Of a DNA stretch of 64,000 nt, positions 17,802 through 25,351 are shown one piece after another. Position 1 is the stretch's first letter; each line of letters starts with the position of its first letter. Made by a program: the position numbers and the translations under genes. Source of the stretch: Runella sp. (GTDB taxonomy: Bacteria > Bacteroidota > Bacteroidia > Cytophagales > Spirosomataceae); contig NZ_JAIXST010000212.1 of assembly GCF_027484545.1 (NCBI RefSeq), positions 1 to 64,000 of the forward strand, in the 5' to 3' direction. The notes beneath the pieces were generated by a model, which worked only from the letters and a program-made list of their open reading frames with translations, ran no database searches and was not told where the DNA came from.

Positions 17802-18494
17802 GTGCCCTTACTACTTAGCATAGATACTTCCACGCGTGGCTGCTCGGTGGCTTTACACCAAAATGGCCAATTAGTAGTCAATTATGACCTCTTGGCCGAG
17901 AAATCGTCTTCGGGAATGCTCACCACACTCATTGGAAATGCGGTTGAACACGCTGGGTTTGAATTGGCCGAGGTAGATGCTTTTGCCGTAGCCAAAGGCC
18001 CGGGCTCTTATACGGGGCTTCGCATTGCCGTTTCTACGGCCAAAGGACTGTGCTTTGCCCTTGAAAAGCCACTCATTGCCGTCAATACCCTCGAAGCGTT
18101 GGCGTTGCAGGTGAGCAGTTTTTACTCGGATAATTACCTTTTTTGTCCCTTATTGGACGCCCGGCGAATGGAAGTGTATTGCGCTCTGTTTGACAAAAAC
18201 CTAAACAGTGTGGAACCCACTCAAGCCAAAATCATGGATGCCGATTCCTTTAAAGAGGTCTTAGCTAAGCAACCTGTGGTGTTTTTTGGAGATGGAGCAG
18301 CGAAATGTGAATCCATTTTTGAAACAAATTCCAATGCCGTTTTTCCTGAAATTTCCGTTTATCCATCGGCTAGAACAGTAGGGCAATTAGCCACGGTCTT
18401 GTTTGAAAATCAACAGTTTGAGGATGTCGTAACTTTTGAACCCTATTATTTAAAAGATTTCATGACCACTACCCCTAAGAAAAGAGTGCTGTAG
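17802..18494 (+). CDS. tsaB: tRNA threonylcarbamoyladenosine biosynthesis protein TsaB
   Basis: 230 residues, GTG start. N-terminus LLSIDTSTRGCSVALHQNG and the diagnostic FAVAKGPGSYTGLRIAVSTAKGL. TsaB partners TsaD and TsaE to make t6A37 in ANN-decoding tRNAs. The residues after about 110 are the degenerate second ASKHA half, as normal for TsaB. Divergent from mpl. Confidence 0.95.
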   Translation: MPLLLSIDTSTRGCSVALHQNGQLVVNYDLLAEKSSSGMLTTLIGNAVEHAGFELAEVDAFAVAKGPGSYTGLRIAVSTAKGLCFALEKPLIAVNTLEALALQVSSFYSDNYLFCPLLDARRMEVYCALFDKNLNSVEPTQAKIMDADSFKEVLAKQPVVFFGDGAAKCESIFETNSNAVFPEISVYPSARTVGQLATVLFENQQFEDVVTFEPYYLKDFMTTTPKKRVL

Positions 18495-18554
18495 TGCAAT
18501 AAAGTAATATTTCCAAAACGGTATCGTTAGAGAAGTTAAAATCAGTATGTATTC

Positions 18555-19661
18555 ATGAAAAAAAACAGTATCTACTTCTTCTGTATTTTGTTGCTAACTG
18601 CTGCCTGTTCCAAAAAGAATGAACCATTGCCCAAAGGGATAGATGCGGTTTTTGTAGGAAGCAGCGACAATAAACTGTACGCATTGAATGCCAAAACAGG
18701 CGCGTTTATGTGGGATTTTGTCACCAAAGGAGCCGTACATTCGTCTCCTACGTTGGCAATTGGGATGGTGATTGTGGGGAGTTCGGACGAAAAAGTGTAT
18801 GCCTTAGACATCAAAACGGGAGCAAAAGTGTGGGAATTTCCGATGGAAATGGGGATTTCTTCTGCTCCGTTTGTAGTAGACGGTACGGTGTACGTAGGCA
18901 TGGGTACTACCACCAAGTTTACCAGCAAACTGTACGCCTTGGACGTAGTGACAGGGGCTAAAAAATGGGAATTTACGGCCGATGGACTGAGCGTATCTTC
19001 ACCCACGATTGTCAATGGGAAAGTGTATATAGGAGGCTTTACAAACCTATACGCTCTGGATGCTAAAAAAGGAACCAAGTTGTGGGAATTCGCTACAGGC
19101 TCGGGGGTAGATTCGTCGCCCGCCGTGGCGGATGGCTACGTGTATGTGGGCAGCAACGATTATAATGTGTACGCCTTAGAAACGGAAACCGGGACTAAAA
19201 AATGGCAATTTTCTACCGGAGGAGAAGTAAGTTCTTCACCGACAGTGGCCGATGGTAGCGTATTTATAGGCAGTTTTGATCGCAAATTGTACGCGTTGGA
19301 TTCAAAGACAGGAGCAAAAAAATGGGAGTTTAAAACCGACGGCCCCGTTTTCTCCTCGCCTACGGTATCCAACGGAATTGTGTATACGGGTAGTAACGAC
19401 CTTAAACTATATGCGTTGAATGCAAAAACAGGGGTGAAAAAATGGGAGTCATGGACAACTAACAACATTCGTTCCTCACCAACAGTAACGGATAGTGTGG
19501 CCTATATCGGCAGTTTGGACGGTAAATTGTACGCTATAGACCTGCAAACCGGGAATAAGAAATGGAGTTTTCAGACGGGCGGCGGCATTTACTCATCTCC
19601 TGCCGTTCTAAACAGCGCGGCTAAAACCTATTACCCGGGTGTAAGCGGCATACAGCAGTAG
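18555..19661 (+). CDS. Lipoprotein with an eight-bladed PQQ-type beta-propeller
   Basis: 368 residues. Lipoprotein signal MKKNSIYFFCILLLTAAC (lipobox LTAAC). The rest is eight consecutive units of about 40 residues of the form (V/I)Y(V/I)GS.D.KLYALDAKTG.KKWEF.T.G.V.SSPTV.DG, the PQQ-repeat consensus. The units are unusually alike. Eight blades matches the quinoprotein/BamB propellers, but no cofactor-binding residues of a dehydrogenase are evident, so a binding or scaffold role is more likely. It lies 60 bp after tsaB, probably read with it. Confidence 0.85.
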   Translation: MKKNSIYFFCILLLTAACSKKNEPLPKGIDAVFVGSSDNKLYALNAKTGAFMWDFVTKGAVHSSPTLAIGMVIVGSSDEKVYALDIKTGAKVWEFPMEMGISSAPFVVDGTVYVGMGTTTKFTSKLYALDVVTGAKKWEFTADGLSVSSPTIVNGKVYIGGFTNLYALDAKKGTKLWEFATGSGVDSSPAVADGYVYVGSNDYNVYALETETGTKKWQFSTGGEVSSSPTVADGSVFIGSFDRKLYALDSKTGAKKWEFKTDGPVFSSPTVSNGIVYTGSNDLKLYALNAKTGVKKWESWTTNNIRSSPTVTDSVAYIGSLDGKLYAIDLQTGNKKWSFQTGGGIYSSPAVLNSAAKTYYPGVSGIQQ

Positions 19662-19733
19662 TACAAAGTAAATCCATAAAAAGTGAACTTTTCCGAACGT
19701 CATCGGTGTTCCATCAGAACCCATACAAAAAAG

Positions 19734-20105
19734 GGGGCCGCCCTGGTTTTGACAGCGAGTTGAAGCAATACGTATAAGCACGTCGGGACGTGAGCGCGAG
19801 TCCTGTTAAAAACACGCTTAAAACAATAGCTGGCGAATATAGCTACGCTATGGCTGCCTAATCCGGAGTGATTAAGCTTTAGCCATCGTTCCTCCAACCT
19901 CCGCCTTGCTGGTTGGGTCAAGGAGCGTCGAAACGCGAGGCTGGTCGGGTGGATGGTGTTGATACCCGACGAGACACAACACCTAAGGTGGAGGATGAGG
20001 TCTGATTTGAACCTTGCCTACGCTCGAAAATCCAATCAAATCTAAGCGTGTAGAAGGCGTACGGTTTCCTTGTTCTGGACGTGGGTTCGACTCCCACCGG
20101 CTCCA
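19734..20105 (+). ncRNA. ssrA: tmRNA (ssrA)
   Basis: The 5' end GGGGCCG pairs with the 3' CGGCTCC to form the tRNA-like acceptor stem; the T arm is GTGGG-TTCGACT-CCCAC just before it, and the discriminator A is at 20105. The tag frame is at 19829-19861: after the resume codon GCT it reads A-GEYSYAMAA and a stop, very close to known Bacteroidota tags. It rescues stalled ribosomes with SmpB. Its 3' end is the attachment site of the integrative element that begins here; the gene itself is intact. Confidence 0.95.
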
Positions 20106-20108
20106 CAA
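20084..20108. repeat. attL (3' end of ssrA)
   Basis: A 25-bp segment covering the T loop to the 3' end of ssrA. It shares an exact 15-bp core CCACCGGCTCCACAA with attR at 25337 and matches 23 of 25 bases overall. It marks the left junction of the element. Confidence 0.9.
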
Positions 20109-20119
20109 CTTAAACATTT

Positions 20120-20158
20120 AACCTCTTGACTTTCAAATAGTTAAGAGGTTTTGTTTTT
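20120..20158 (+). terminator. Replacement ssrA terminator carried by the element
   Basis: AACCTCTTGAC / GTTAAGAGGTT (10 of 11 paired) followed by TTGTTTTTT. It lies 15 bp past the ssrA 3' end, inside the element. Confidence 0.8.
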
Positions 20159-20162
20159 TCGT

Positions 20163-20215
20163 GGGGACAGTTTGGGGGACACTTTTAGAAAAACGTTTGA
20201 ATTTGGGACACTTTT
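20163..20215. repeat. Left integrase arm-type repeats
   Basis: GGGGACAG and GGGGACAC lie 12 bp apart, followed by a third copy as TTTGGGACACTTTT at 20202. The same sequence occurs as a 12-bp tandem near attR (25195-25223) in the same orientation. Placement close to both att cores suggests tyrosine-integrase arm sites. Confidence 0.6.
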
Positions 20216-20306
20216 GCAGAACGTCTTTTTATTTAGTTGTCAAAACAATTAATGATTGTTTAGTTTTGTTAAGTTCTACCTACTGCAAAACTACCTGCTC
20301 TCAAAA

Positions 20307-20536
20307 GTGAGGTTTTGTGAGGTTTTACCGATAGATACCCTCCCCCCTTATTTATGCTGGTAAATATGCAAGGGGTGGACACGGGTAAACCGATTTGAAA
20401 CCCTAAACTTTTCACTCCCCCCTCCTATACGTTCAATTTAATGGCTCAAAATCTAAGGTTTTCTAAGGTTCTACCCGCCAAAAAGTGAAGTTTTGTGAAG
20501 TTCTTCAACCCAAAATGTAAGGTTTTGTAAGGTTTT
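20307..20536. repeat. Four paired 10-bp iterons
   Basis: Each pair is two abutting 10-mers of consensus (G/C)T(G/A)A(G/A)GTTTT: GTGAGGTTTT twice at 20307, CTAAGGTTTT/CTAAGGTTCT at 20453, GTGAAGTTTT/GTGAAGTTCT at 20485, GTAAGGTTTT twice at 20517. The last three pairs start exactly 32 bp apart. One-turn spacing within pairs and three-turn spacing between pairs is what a protein binding one DNA face would need. Likely Rep or integrase/excisionase sites. Confidence 0.8.
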
Positions 20537-20651
20537 CAGGCTCTTTCCACCTGATAGGATACCCCCCTGTTTTCTAATACTGACAAAACACACGTAGAAG
20601 GGGACAAGGGTCAAAGCATACAAACCGCCTGAACTTTTATATACCCCCCTC
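20307..20651. repeat. Twin C-tract/hairpin modules, origin-like
   Basis: The block after iteron pair 1 (20307-20427) and the block after pair 4 (20517-20651) have the same order of parts: iteron pair, GATA-rich spacer, run of six C, AT-rich stem-loop, AAGGGG...GGAC/ACAAGGGT, then CTAAACTTTT or CTGAACTTTT and a second run of six C. The first stem is CCCCTT.ATTTA / TAAAT..AAGGGG; the second is GTTTT / AAAAC between C and G runs. This looks like a duplicated module, possibly the double- and single-strand origins of a rolling-circle replicon. No gene is seen in this 680-bp stretch. Confidence 0.6.
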
Positions 20652-20787
20652 AATCATTCGGTTTACTTTCGGTTATAAGTTCTGCATTTACCTTGCATTT
20701 ACGTTGATTTCTTAACCTCCTATCTAATTACTTTCAAATCAGATAGGAAATTAAGGTTGTTAGCTGTTCGATCCTGCTGTTTCTCTT

Positions 20788-21990
20788 TCAACCAAACTTT
20801 AAATTTAATTGTACCATTATTTCCCGCTGTTGTGGCGTTGGTTTGAACACCTCCCTAAACTCAAATAATTTGGTTTGGTTTATGCTGTGGAATACCCGCC
20901 TTTTAAAGTTGTTGCGTGGGTTGCTGTCGCTGTTTCTGCACTGTTTTTTGTGGCAGAATACCGCACCTTTGCGACGGTGTTCGATGGGTGTTCCACATAC
21001 CTTGCAATGCCTTTGAAGGGTACTTGGAGGGGTGTTGGCGGGCGTTGGATTGATTGGACGTTTTACCACTTTACTTGAAGTAGTAAAATGTCCTAAGTTT
21101 TTATTTTTGGAGTCGGGTAAAACGTCCGAAGTTTTTAACAGTTCTCCTACCTTATCCGCTATCAATTGGCCTACTGTTTCACGAACACCCAAACCGTATT
21201 TTTTAATTATTTGCTCGAACCGTTCCCGATAATAGTTGCGCTGTTTGCGGTCGGTCAAGTCACGCCAAAAGTTCGGGTTCATACCTTGTTCATATACCCG
21301 TCGTTCAGACCGTGACATTTGCCCCGTGTTCAACTTTTCCCCAATTAGTAAACCTCTATACGTCTCACACAATTTAACGCCCAATAGACGCAATTTTGAC
21401 ACGTCCAACAAATCCGCCAACGTCCGAACCTCCACCTCTGCCAAATGTACCATTGCCATTGTTTTTACTTCAAACCTTAGTACGTTGGTGTTTAAAGTGT
21501 ATTGCCGTTTTTTGTCATAAAGTTTCACAATATAGTTTTGTTTAATCCATTGCATAAGATAGCCCTTACCGCCAAAGGTTCGCATTTCGGGGAGTTTGAA
21601 CCGATAGTTCAGGATATTATCCAAGAACCTGGAGGGGGAGGTATCAAGTAAGATATTTACCCCAAACTCTACATTGTGGAGGCTCACGCGGTCGGGGGAG
21701 GTTTCCAATAGCGTCATAATGTCCCCAATCGTCTGAACTAATCGCTGATAGGTAAATGAGTCGTAATTGTGCGCTCCGTCGTTGGCGAACTTATGCAAAC
21801 TCCCCGTTACCTCCACCATTCCCGACGGGTACAATCCAATTTTCAGGTTTTTAAATTCAGCGGCTCTACTACCGTCCTTTTGTTCGCCTGTGTCGGGGTT
21901 TATCTTGCCCATAAAATCAAAGTTGGGGTTTTGGCGTAACCGTTCGGCAAAACCTTTATCGTTTATTCGTACCTTTACAAAGTCAATCAT
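20788..21990 (-). CDS. Replication initiator resembling phage gene II/X family
   Basis: 400 residues. Residues about 45-115 (EFKNLKIGLYPSGMVEVTGSLHKF ... VSLHNVEFGVNILL) follow the pattern of the replication/nicking proteins of filamentous phages and related plasmids, as do IVKLYDKKRQY and LRFEVKTMAM further on. The C-terminus adds a zinc-binding segment CKVCGTPIEHRRKGAVFCHKKQC. The match is by pattern memory only. It lies next to the iteron and C-tract region, where an origin is expected. Genes II/X initiate rolling-circle replication. Confidence 0.6.
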   Translation of the reverse strand: MIDFVKVRINDKGFAERLRQNPNFDFMGKINPDTGEQKDGSRAAEFKNLKIGLYPSGMVEVTGSLHKFANDGAHNYDSFTYQRLVQTIGDIMTLLETSPDRVSLHNVEFGVNILLDTSPSRFLDNILNYRFKLPEMRTFGGKGYLMQWIKQNYIVKLYDKKRQYTLNTNVLRFEVKTMAMVHLAEVEVRTLADLLDVSKLRLLGVKLCETYRGLLIGEKLNTGQMSRSERRVYEQGMNPNFWRDLTDRKQRNYYRERFEQIIKKYGLGVRETVGQLIADKVGELLKTSDVLPDSKNKNLGHFTTSSKVVKRPINPTPANTPPSTLQRHCKVCGTPIEHRRKGAVFCHKKQCRNSDSNPRNNFKRRVFHSINQTKLFEFREVFKPTPQQREIMVQLNLKFG

Positions 21991-22014
21991 TCGCCTGTCG
22001 GGGTGTGATTGGTC

Positions 22015-22026
22015 AAAAATCGAACA
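22015..22026 (-). promoter_or_regulatory. Shared leader motif, rep copy
   Basis: AAAAATCGAACA on the plus strand (TGTTCGATTTTT as read toward rep), 24 bp before the rep ATG. Identical 12-mers precede two other genes of the element. Confidence 0.6.
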
Positions 22027-22035
22027 TGATTGAAC

Positions 22036-22069
22036 AAAAAGGGCGCGGGGTTATCCCATGCCCTTTTTT
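22036..22069 (-). terminator. Terminator between the 139-aa gene and rep
   Basis: AAAAAGGGC ... GCCCTTTTTT: a 9-bp stem with A and T flanks working on both strands. It would limit read-through from the upstream genes into rep. Confidence 0.75.
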
Positions 22070-22074
22070 ATTCG

Positions 22075-22494
22075 TTAGATGCTCATTTGAGTTTTGACCG
22101 CGTTGATAAACTCCCCCAAAAATCGCTCACGTTCTGACGGGTATAGGTTATACCCACTAAAGAAATAAACCCGCAACTCTCGAAAGTCAGACGAAAACCA
22201 AAACAGTATTAAAGAAAGTTTTTTGTTTCCGCTGCTGAACTCACAATGATTCCCAAAATACCATCTTTCCCGCGTTGGGGAGGGTACTAACCCCGTAAAG
22301 AACAAATACTTTTTGTTTTGGATTCTGCCATGAATGATTTGTTCAGCTCCGTTTCGTCTGATTCTCGGATCGTGGGTTTCTTCCACTTTCAACTCGTTGG
22401 GGAGTTTGGTAAAGGGGACTAAATCGGGCTGTTTCTCATAGTAGTTCGTTTCTACATTCAGCAAAAATCGAACGGTTTTGTAGTCTGCTATCAT
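22075..22494 (-). CDS. Element protein, unknown (139 aa)
   Basis: No family recognised. Soluble, with a basic middle (DPRIRRNGAEQIIHGRI) and an aromatic-rich C-terminal half (YLFFTGLVPSPTRERWYFGN; LSLILFWFSSDFRELRVYFFSGYN). It starts 4 bp after the HTH gene stop, so it is almost certainly co-translated with it. An intrinsic terminator follows before rep. A replication-accessory or maintenance role would suit the position but is only a guess. Confidence 0.7.
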   Translation of the reverse strand: MIADYKTVRFLLNVETNYYEKQPDLVPFTKLPNELKVEETHDPRIRRNGAEQIIHGRIQNKKYLFFTGLVPSPTRERWYFGNHCEFSSGNKKLSLILFWFSSDFRELRVYFFSGYNLYPSERERFLGEFINAVKTQMSI

Positions 22495-22498
22495 GCCC

Positions 22499-22789
22499 CT
22501 ATCGTTTCCCCGCGTTGATTTGTTGAACTGCTGCCTCTACGTCGGTCTGATAGTACCGTACCCGCGTTCCAATACGGTTGGCGGTAATTTTGCCGCCCAT
22601 TGTCCATTCGTGCAACGTAGGCAAGGATACGCCCAAGAAACGCGCGGTTTCCTGTCGGGTCAATAGTTTGGGGGAGTGTGGAGGCCGAACCGCTGCCTCA
22701 ATAATGGGTCGAACCGTACGTTCAACCGCTGCCTCAATTAGCCCTGTCAATTCATCGGGCGTGAAGGTTGTACTAATTACTGTTGTCAT
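22499..22789 (-). CDS. Excisionase-type helix-turn-helix protein
   Basis: 96 residues. An amphipathic N-terminal region (VERTVRPIIEAAV) is followed by a MerR/HTH_17-type DNA-binding domain: LLTRQETARFLGVSLPTLHEWTMGGKITANRIGTRVRYY. Such proteins act as excisionases or element regulators in Bacteroidota mobile elements. First gene of the HTH/139-aa unit. Confidence 0.85.
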   Translation of the reverse strand: MTTVISTTFTPDELTGLIEAAVERTVRPIIEAAVRPPHSPKLLTRQETARFLGVSLPTLHEWTMGGKITANRIGTRVRYYQTDVEAAVQQINAGKR

Positions 22790-22894
22790 CGTTTTATTTT
22801 TTGATTAGGATGCAAAACAGCAAAGAGAAGTAAGGTTAATTTTTCCGACGGATAAAAGATGTATAATTTACGGATAAAAAACAGGCAAATTCAA

Positions 22895-23767
22895 TCAAAT
22901 TTCTGCACTAAAATCTATACCCCGTATATCAATAGCCTCTTTAGGAGGCAATTTTTCTGCCATGCCTCCCGTCTTTCTGTATTTCTGTATTTCGCGTTGT
23001 ATGGTTTTTATGTCGGGTAGGTCTGTAAACGATTCAATTAAAAACTTAGCCAACAATTCGGGCGTATAGTTAAGGGGTATTTCTCCTTTCGTAGTTTGTT
23101 TTTCACTTAGTTTAGCAAACAAATGATACAGCGCACTATTTGAGGCATTCCATTGCAGTTTTGTTCGTTCTACTGTATTCTTTGGGGTTTCTTCTACTAC
23201 CTCCACCGTTGGCGGTTGTTCTATTGTTTCGCCCTTCAATTCTGCCAACTCTTTACGTTTTTCAGCTATCCATTTATCGGCATTTTTTTTAACTCTAAGA
23301 TATGCAATTTTGGGCGGATGTTCATCCGTATAAAAATACATTTTTTCAAAAAAGGAAGTTACTTTATCTAACCATTCATCAAGGTCACCACGATAACTGT
23401 TATAGTGAAAGTCTAAAAAGAGTTCTACTTGGTCAGTCTCATAATATTCAAATAATCTATTAAAAAACGCCTGTAATACTTTTAATTCAGTCATTTCCGC
23501 AAAAGTATGTTTCCAATATCCCTGTTCTGCAAATTTTCCATCTGCTGTTAGATTCTCCTCTGTCTTAAAAAAGTACCGCAAATGAAATGGTTTAATTTCT
23601 TCAACAAAGGGGTCTGTGTCTAAATTGGGGGTTTCTTCATCATAAACCTCATAGGGGTTTTTCCTATATGTATAATACACCTCGTTTTTTATAGGTAAAA
23701 AACCTTTAGGTGCATTGAATACAAATAAACGTAATGGAGGTGTTACCCAAATAATCTGTTTTTTCAT
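22895..23767 (-). CDS. Element protein, possibly RteC-like
   Basis: 290 residues. The N-terminal two thirds are rich in aromatic and charged residues (HLRYFFKTEENL; VLQAFFNRLFEYYETDQVELFLDFHYNS). After a Glu/Pro/Val-rich linker (about 180-205), the C-terminal segment LQWNASNSALYHLFAKLSE ... TIQREIQKYRK recalls the helical C-terminus of RteC, the excision/transfer regulator of Bacteroides conjugative transposons. The resemblance is weak and by eye. The gene has the shared leader motif 4 bp before its ATG. Confidence 0.5.
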   Translation of the reverse strand: MKKQIIWVTPPLRLFVFNAPKGFLPIKNEVYYTYRKNPYEVYDEETPNLDTDPFVEEIKPFHLRYFFKTEENLTADGKFAEQGYWKHTFAEMTELKVLQAFFNRLFEYYETDQVELFLDFHYNSYRGDLDEWLDKVTSFFEKMYFYTDEHPPKIAYLRVKKNADKWIAEKRKELAELKGETIEQPPTVEVVEETPKNTVERTKLQWNASNSALYHLFAKLSEKQTTKGEIPLNYTPELLAKFLIESFTDLPDIKTIQREIQKYRKTGGMAEKLPPKEAIDIRGIDFSAEI

Positions 23768-23771
23768 TTCA

Positions 23772-23783
23772 AAAAATCGAACA
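23772..23783 (-). promoter_or_regulatory. Shared leader motif, 290-aa gene copy
   Basis: AAAAATCGAACA on the plus strand, 4 bp before the start codon at 23767. Confidence 0.6.
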
Positions 23784-23790
23784 AGTAAAA

Positions 23791-23817
23791 CCCCCTACGC
23801 GGTCTGTTGGTAGGGGG
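23791..23817 (-). terminator. Hairpin downstream of the integrase start-side neighbour
   Basis: CCCCCTAC ... GTAGGGGG, a perfect 8-bp stem in the 64-bp gap after the integrase stop. On the minus strand it is followed by GGTTTTAC, so it is a modest terminator for the integrase transcript. Confidence 0.55.
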
Positions 23818-23831
23818 AGGTATGAGTTTAA

Positions 23832-25145
23832 TTAGTTGGCAATACGGAACGGTTCATCCTTTGAGGGGGTGTTTTTCTTCCATAGTTCCCGTAGGTTGTT
23901 GGCATTTTCGCGGGGTGTCACTTTGATATACTTCATAAACGACGATTCGGTACGGTGTCCAGTTATCTTCATAATGGAAGTAGAAGGAAAACCCGCCAAA
24001 TATTGATTTGTGGCAAACGAACGTCGCGCAGTGTGCGTTGTTATCATTTCCCATTTTGGATGGTTTACGGTCTGCCTTATGCCCCCTTTAGTGATGGATT
24101 CGGATACCGTTTCCTCAAACCCCGCCATTTTCCCCAACTCTTTGAGATAGTCGTTCATCTTTTGATTGCTGATAGGTTGGGGGAGGCTGTTAGGGGTTTT
24201 ACCTTCGTATCGTTTCAATATTGCCTCTACCTGCCAATGTATCGGAATTACGACAACCTCCCCCGTCTTTTGGGTTTCCATCTCGATAAACTCCCCGTCA
24301 ATGTTTTCTTTTTTGATACGGGTAAAATCTGAAAACCGTAACCCCGTCCAACAACCCACTAAAAATAAGTCTCTGATTTTTTCGAGTCGCGGGTTCATAT
24401 TCAAATCAAGTTCAAAAAGGGTGTTTAATTCGCGCTGATTCAAATAGATTGCGTCGGAGGACTCTGATACTACCTTAAACTTTTTTGTGCTGAAATTGGG
24501 CATTAAACCGCGTTCCCGTGCCTCTAAGAAAAACGTTTTGAGCGTTCGAATGTGTTTCCCGATTGTATTGGTTGCAAAGTTCTGTTTTACAAGAAACTGT
24601 TGAAACTGTGTATAGAAATAGTAGTCAATCTGGGCGAAACTAAATTCTCTGTTTTTGTAGTTCTTATCCTTAAACTCTTTCAATACCCGCAACGATTGGC
24701 GGTAAACCCTCAATGTCGTTTTTGTGACGGGTTTCGCGGTTTTGTCGTTCAGTTTGGTTTCGTACTCTTTTAGAAAACCTTCAATGAATCCAAACAAATC
24801 CAATGGTTTGACTTCTTCCTTTTTCGGGGTTTTGTTGAGGCTCTGATTCAATAAGTCGCGGTAAGTCTCCAACGTTGGCGGCTGTTGGTCGTTATCGTTC
24901 ATATATTGACGTAGTATATTTTCCGCTACTGTCTCAATGTTGGAAAGACGGGTATTAAATTCGGGATAGGTCGGGTTCTTCTTAGTTTGTTTGGCTCGTT
25001 GGGTTTTAGAGTCCCAAAATAACGGGTCAATGGTTTCTCCTGTTGGATACTTGGTAAGACGTACACCATTGTAACTAACAAACAACAAAATAGGGGTAGG
25101 GCTGTCGGCCTCCTTATCACGGAGGTAAAAGTTTATCTTTGCCAT
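23832..25145 (-). CDS. int: Tyrosine recombinase (integrase)
   Basis: 437 residues, the usual size for Bacteroidota element integrases. An arm-binding N-terminus is followed by a SAM-like core-binding domain (about 105-215) and the catalytic domain. Active-site residues are all visible: R in CWTGLRFSD, K in QKTGEVV, H-x-x-R in THTARRSF, H in KITGHRT, and the nucleophile Y in FMKYIKV. It lies next to attR with 12-bp tandem arm repeats immediately upstream, the arrangement of an element that integrates into a tRNA-like 3' end. Confidence 0.95.
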   Translation of the reverse strand: MAKINFYLRDKEADSPTPILLFVSYNGVRLTKYPTGETIDPLFWDSKTQRAKQTKKNPTYPEFNTRLSNIETVAENILRQYMNDNDQQPPTLETYRDLLNQSLNKTPKKEEVKPLDLFGFIEGFLKEYETKLNDKTAKPVTKTTLRVYRQSLRVLKEFKDKNYKNREFSFAQIDYYFYTQFQQFLVKQNFATNTIGKHIRTLKTFFLEARERGLMPNFSTKKFKVVSESSDAIYLNQRELNTLFELDLNMNPRLEKIRDLFLVGCWTGLRFSDFTRIKKENIDGEFIEMETQKTGEVVVIPIHWQVEAILKRYEGKTPNSLPQPISNQKMNDYLKELGKMAGFEETVSESITKGGIRQTVNHPKWEMITTHTARRSFATNQYLAGFPSTSIMKITGHRTESSFMKYIKVTPRENANNLRELWKKNTPSKDEPFRIAN

Positions 25146-25158
25146 ATCTGAAACGGTT

Positions 25159-25170
25159 AAAAATCGAACA
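25159..25170 (-). promoter_or_regulatory. Shared leader motif, integrase copy
   Basis: AAAAATCGAACA on the plus strand, 13 bp before the integrase ATG. Confidence 0.6.
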
Positions 25171-25194
25171 GAACAAAGATAGTAAACTTTATTT

Positions 25195-25223
25195 TTTGGG
25201 GGACACTTTGGGGGACACTTTTT
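25195..25223. repeat. Right integrase arm-type repeats
   Basis: TTTGGGGGACAC occurs twice in direct tandem with a 12-bp period, between the integrase start and attR. It matches the left-end copies at 20163-20215. The remaining 100 bp to attR are AT-rich with no gene. Confidence 0.65.
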
Positions 25224-25326
25224 GTTAATTTAATCTTATTTCTCTTTATCCCTCTTTACTATTGACTTTTATAAATAATTGATTATCAGTGTATTTTAGT
25301 AGCATTGGGTAAGGTACAATTTTATA

Positions 25327-25351
25327 GGTTCGAGTACCACCGGCTCCACAA
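25327..25351. repeat. attR
   Basis: Second copy of the ssrA 3'-end segment, with an exact 15-bp core and two mismatches to attL in the T-loop side. That side would come from attP, so the free element should itself mimic the ssrA end. Confidence 0.85.

Larger units (their letters stand above)
20094..25351. mobile_element. 5.2-kb ssrA-integrated element (integrase plus gene II/X-like Rep)
   Basis: Bounded by the 15-bp core repeats at 20094-20108 and 25337-25351, 5243 bp apart. All five genes point leftward: integrase next to attR, a possible RteC-like protein, an HTH/excisionase-type protein, a 139-residue unknown, and a Rep resembling the filamentous-phage gene II/X family. Between rep and attL are 680 bp with no gene but with iterons, two C-tract/hairpin modules and GGGGACAC arm repeats. 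No coat, Zot-type ATPase, relaxase or type IV coupling gene is present. This suggests a small integrating replicon, plasmid-like or a phage satellite, rather than a complete phage. It could use helper functions. Confidence 0.85.

Noticed and set aside
18572-19078. 168-aa minus ORF across the propeller lipoprotein
   Set aside because: Its regularity only mirrors the 40-residue repeats on the other strand.
19700-20106. Minus-strand ORFs across ssrA (73 and 62 aa)
   Set aside because: They lie inside the structured tmRNA and have no protein-family look.
20307-20536. CRISPR array
   Set aside because: Repeats are 10-bp pairs with 32-bp spacing, no unique spacers of equal length and no cas genes.
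20471-20653. 60-aa minus ORF in the iteron region
   Set aside because: Composed of iteron and C-tract sequence; no coding pattern.
25325-25351. tRNA-like T-arm (GGTTCGAGTACC...CCA) possibly a tRNA gene
   Set aside because: Only the last 25 bases match; no acceptor, D or anticodon arms. It is the attR copy of the ssrA end.
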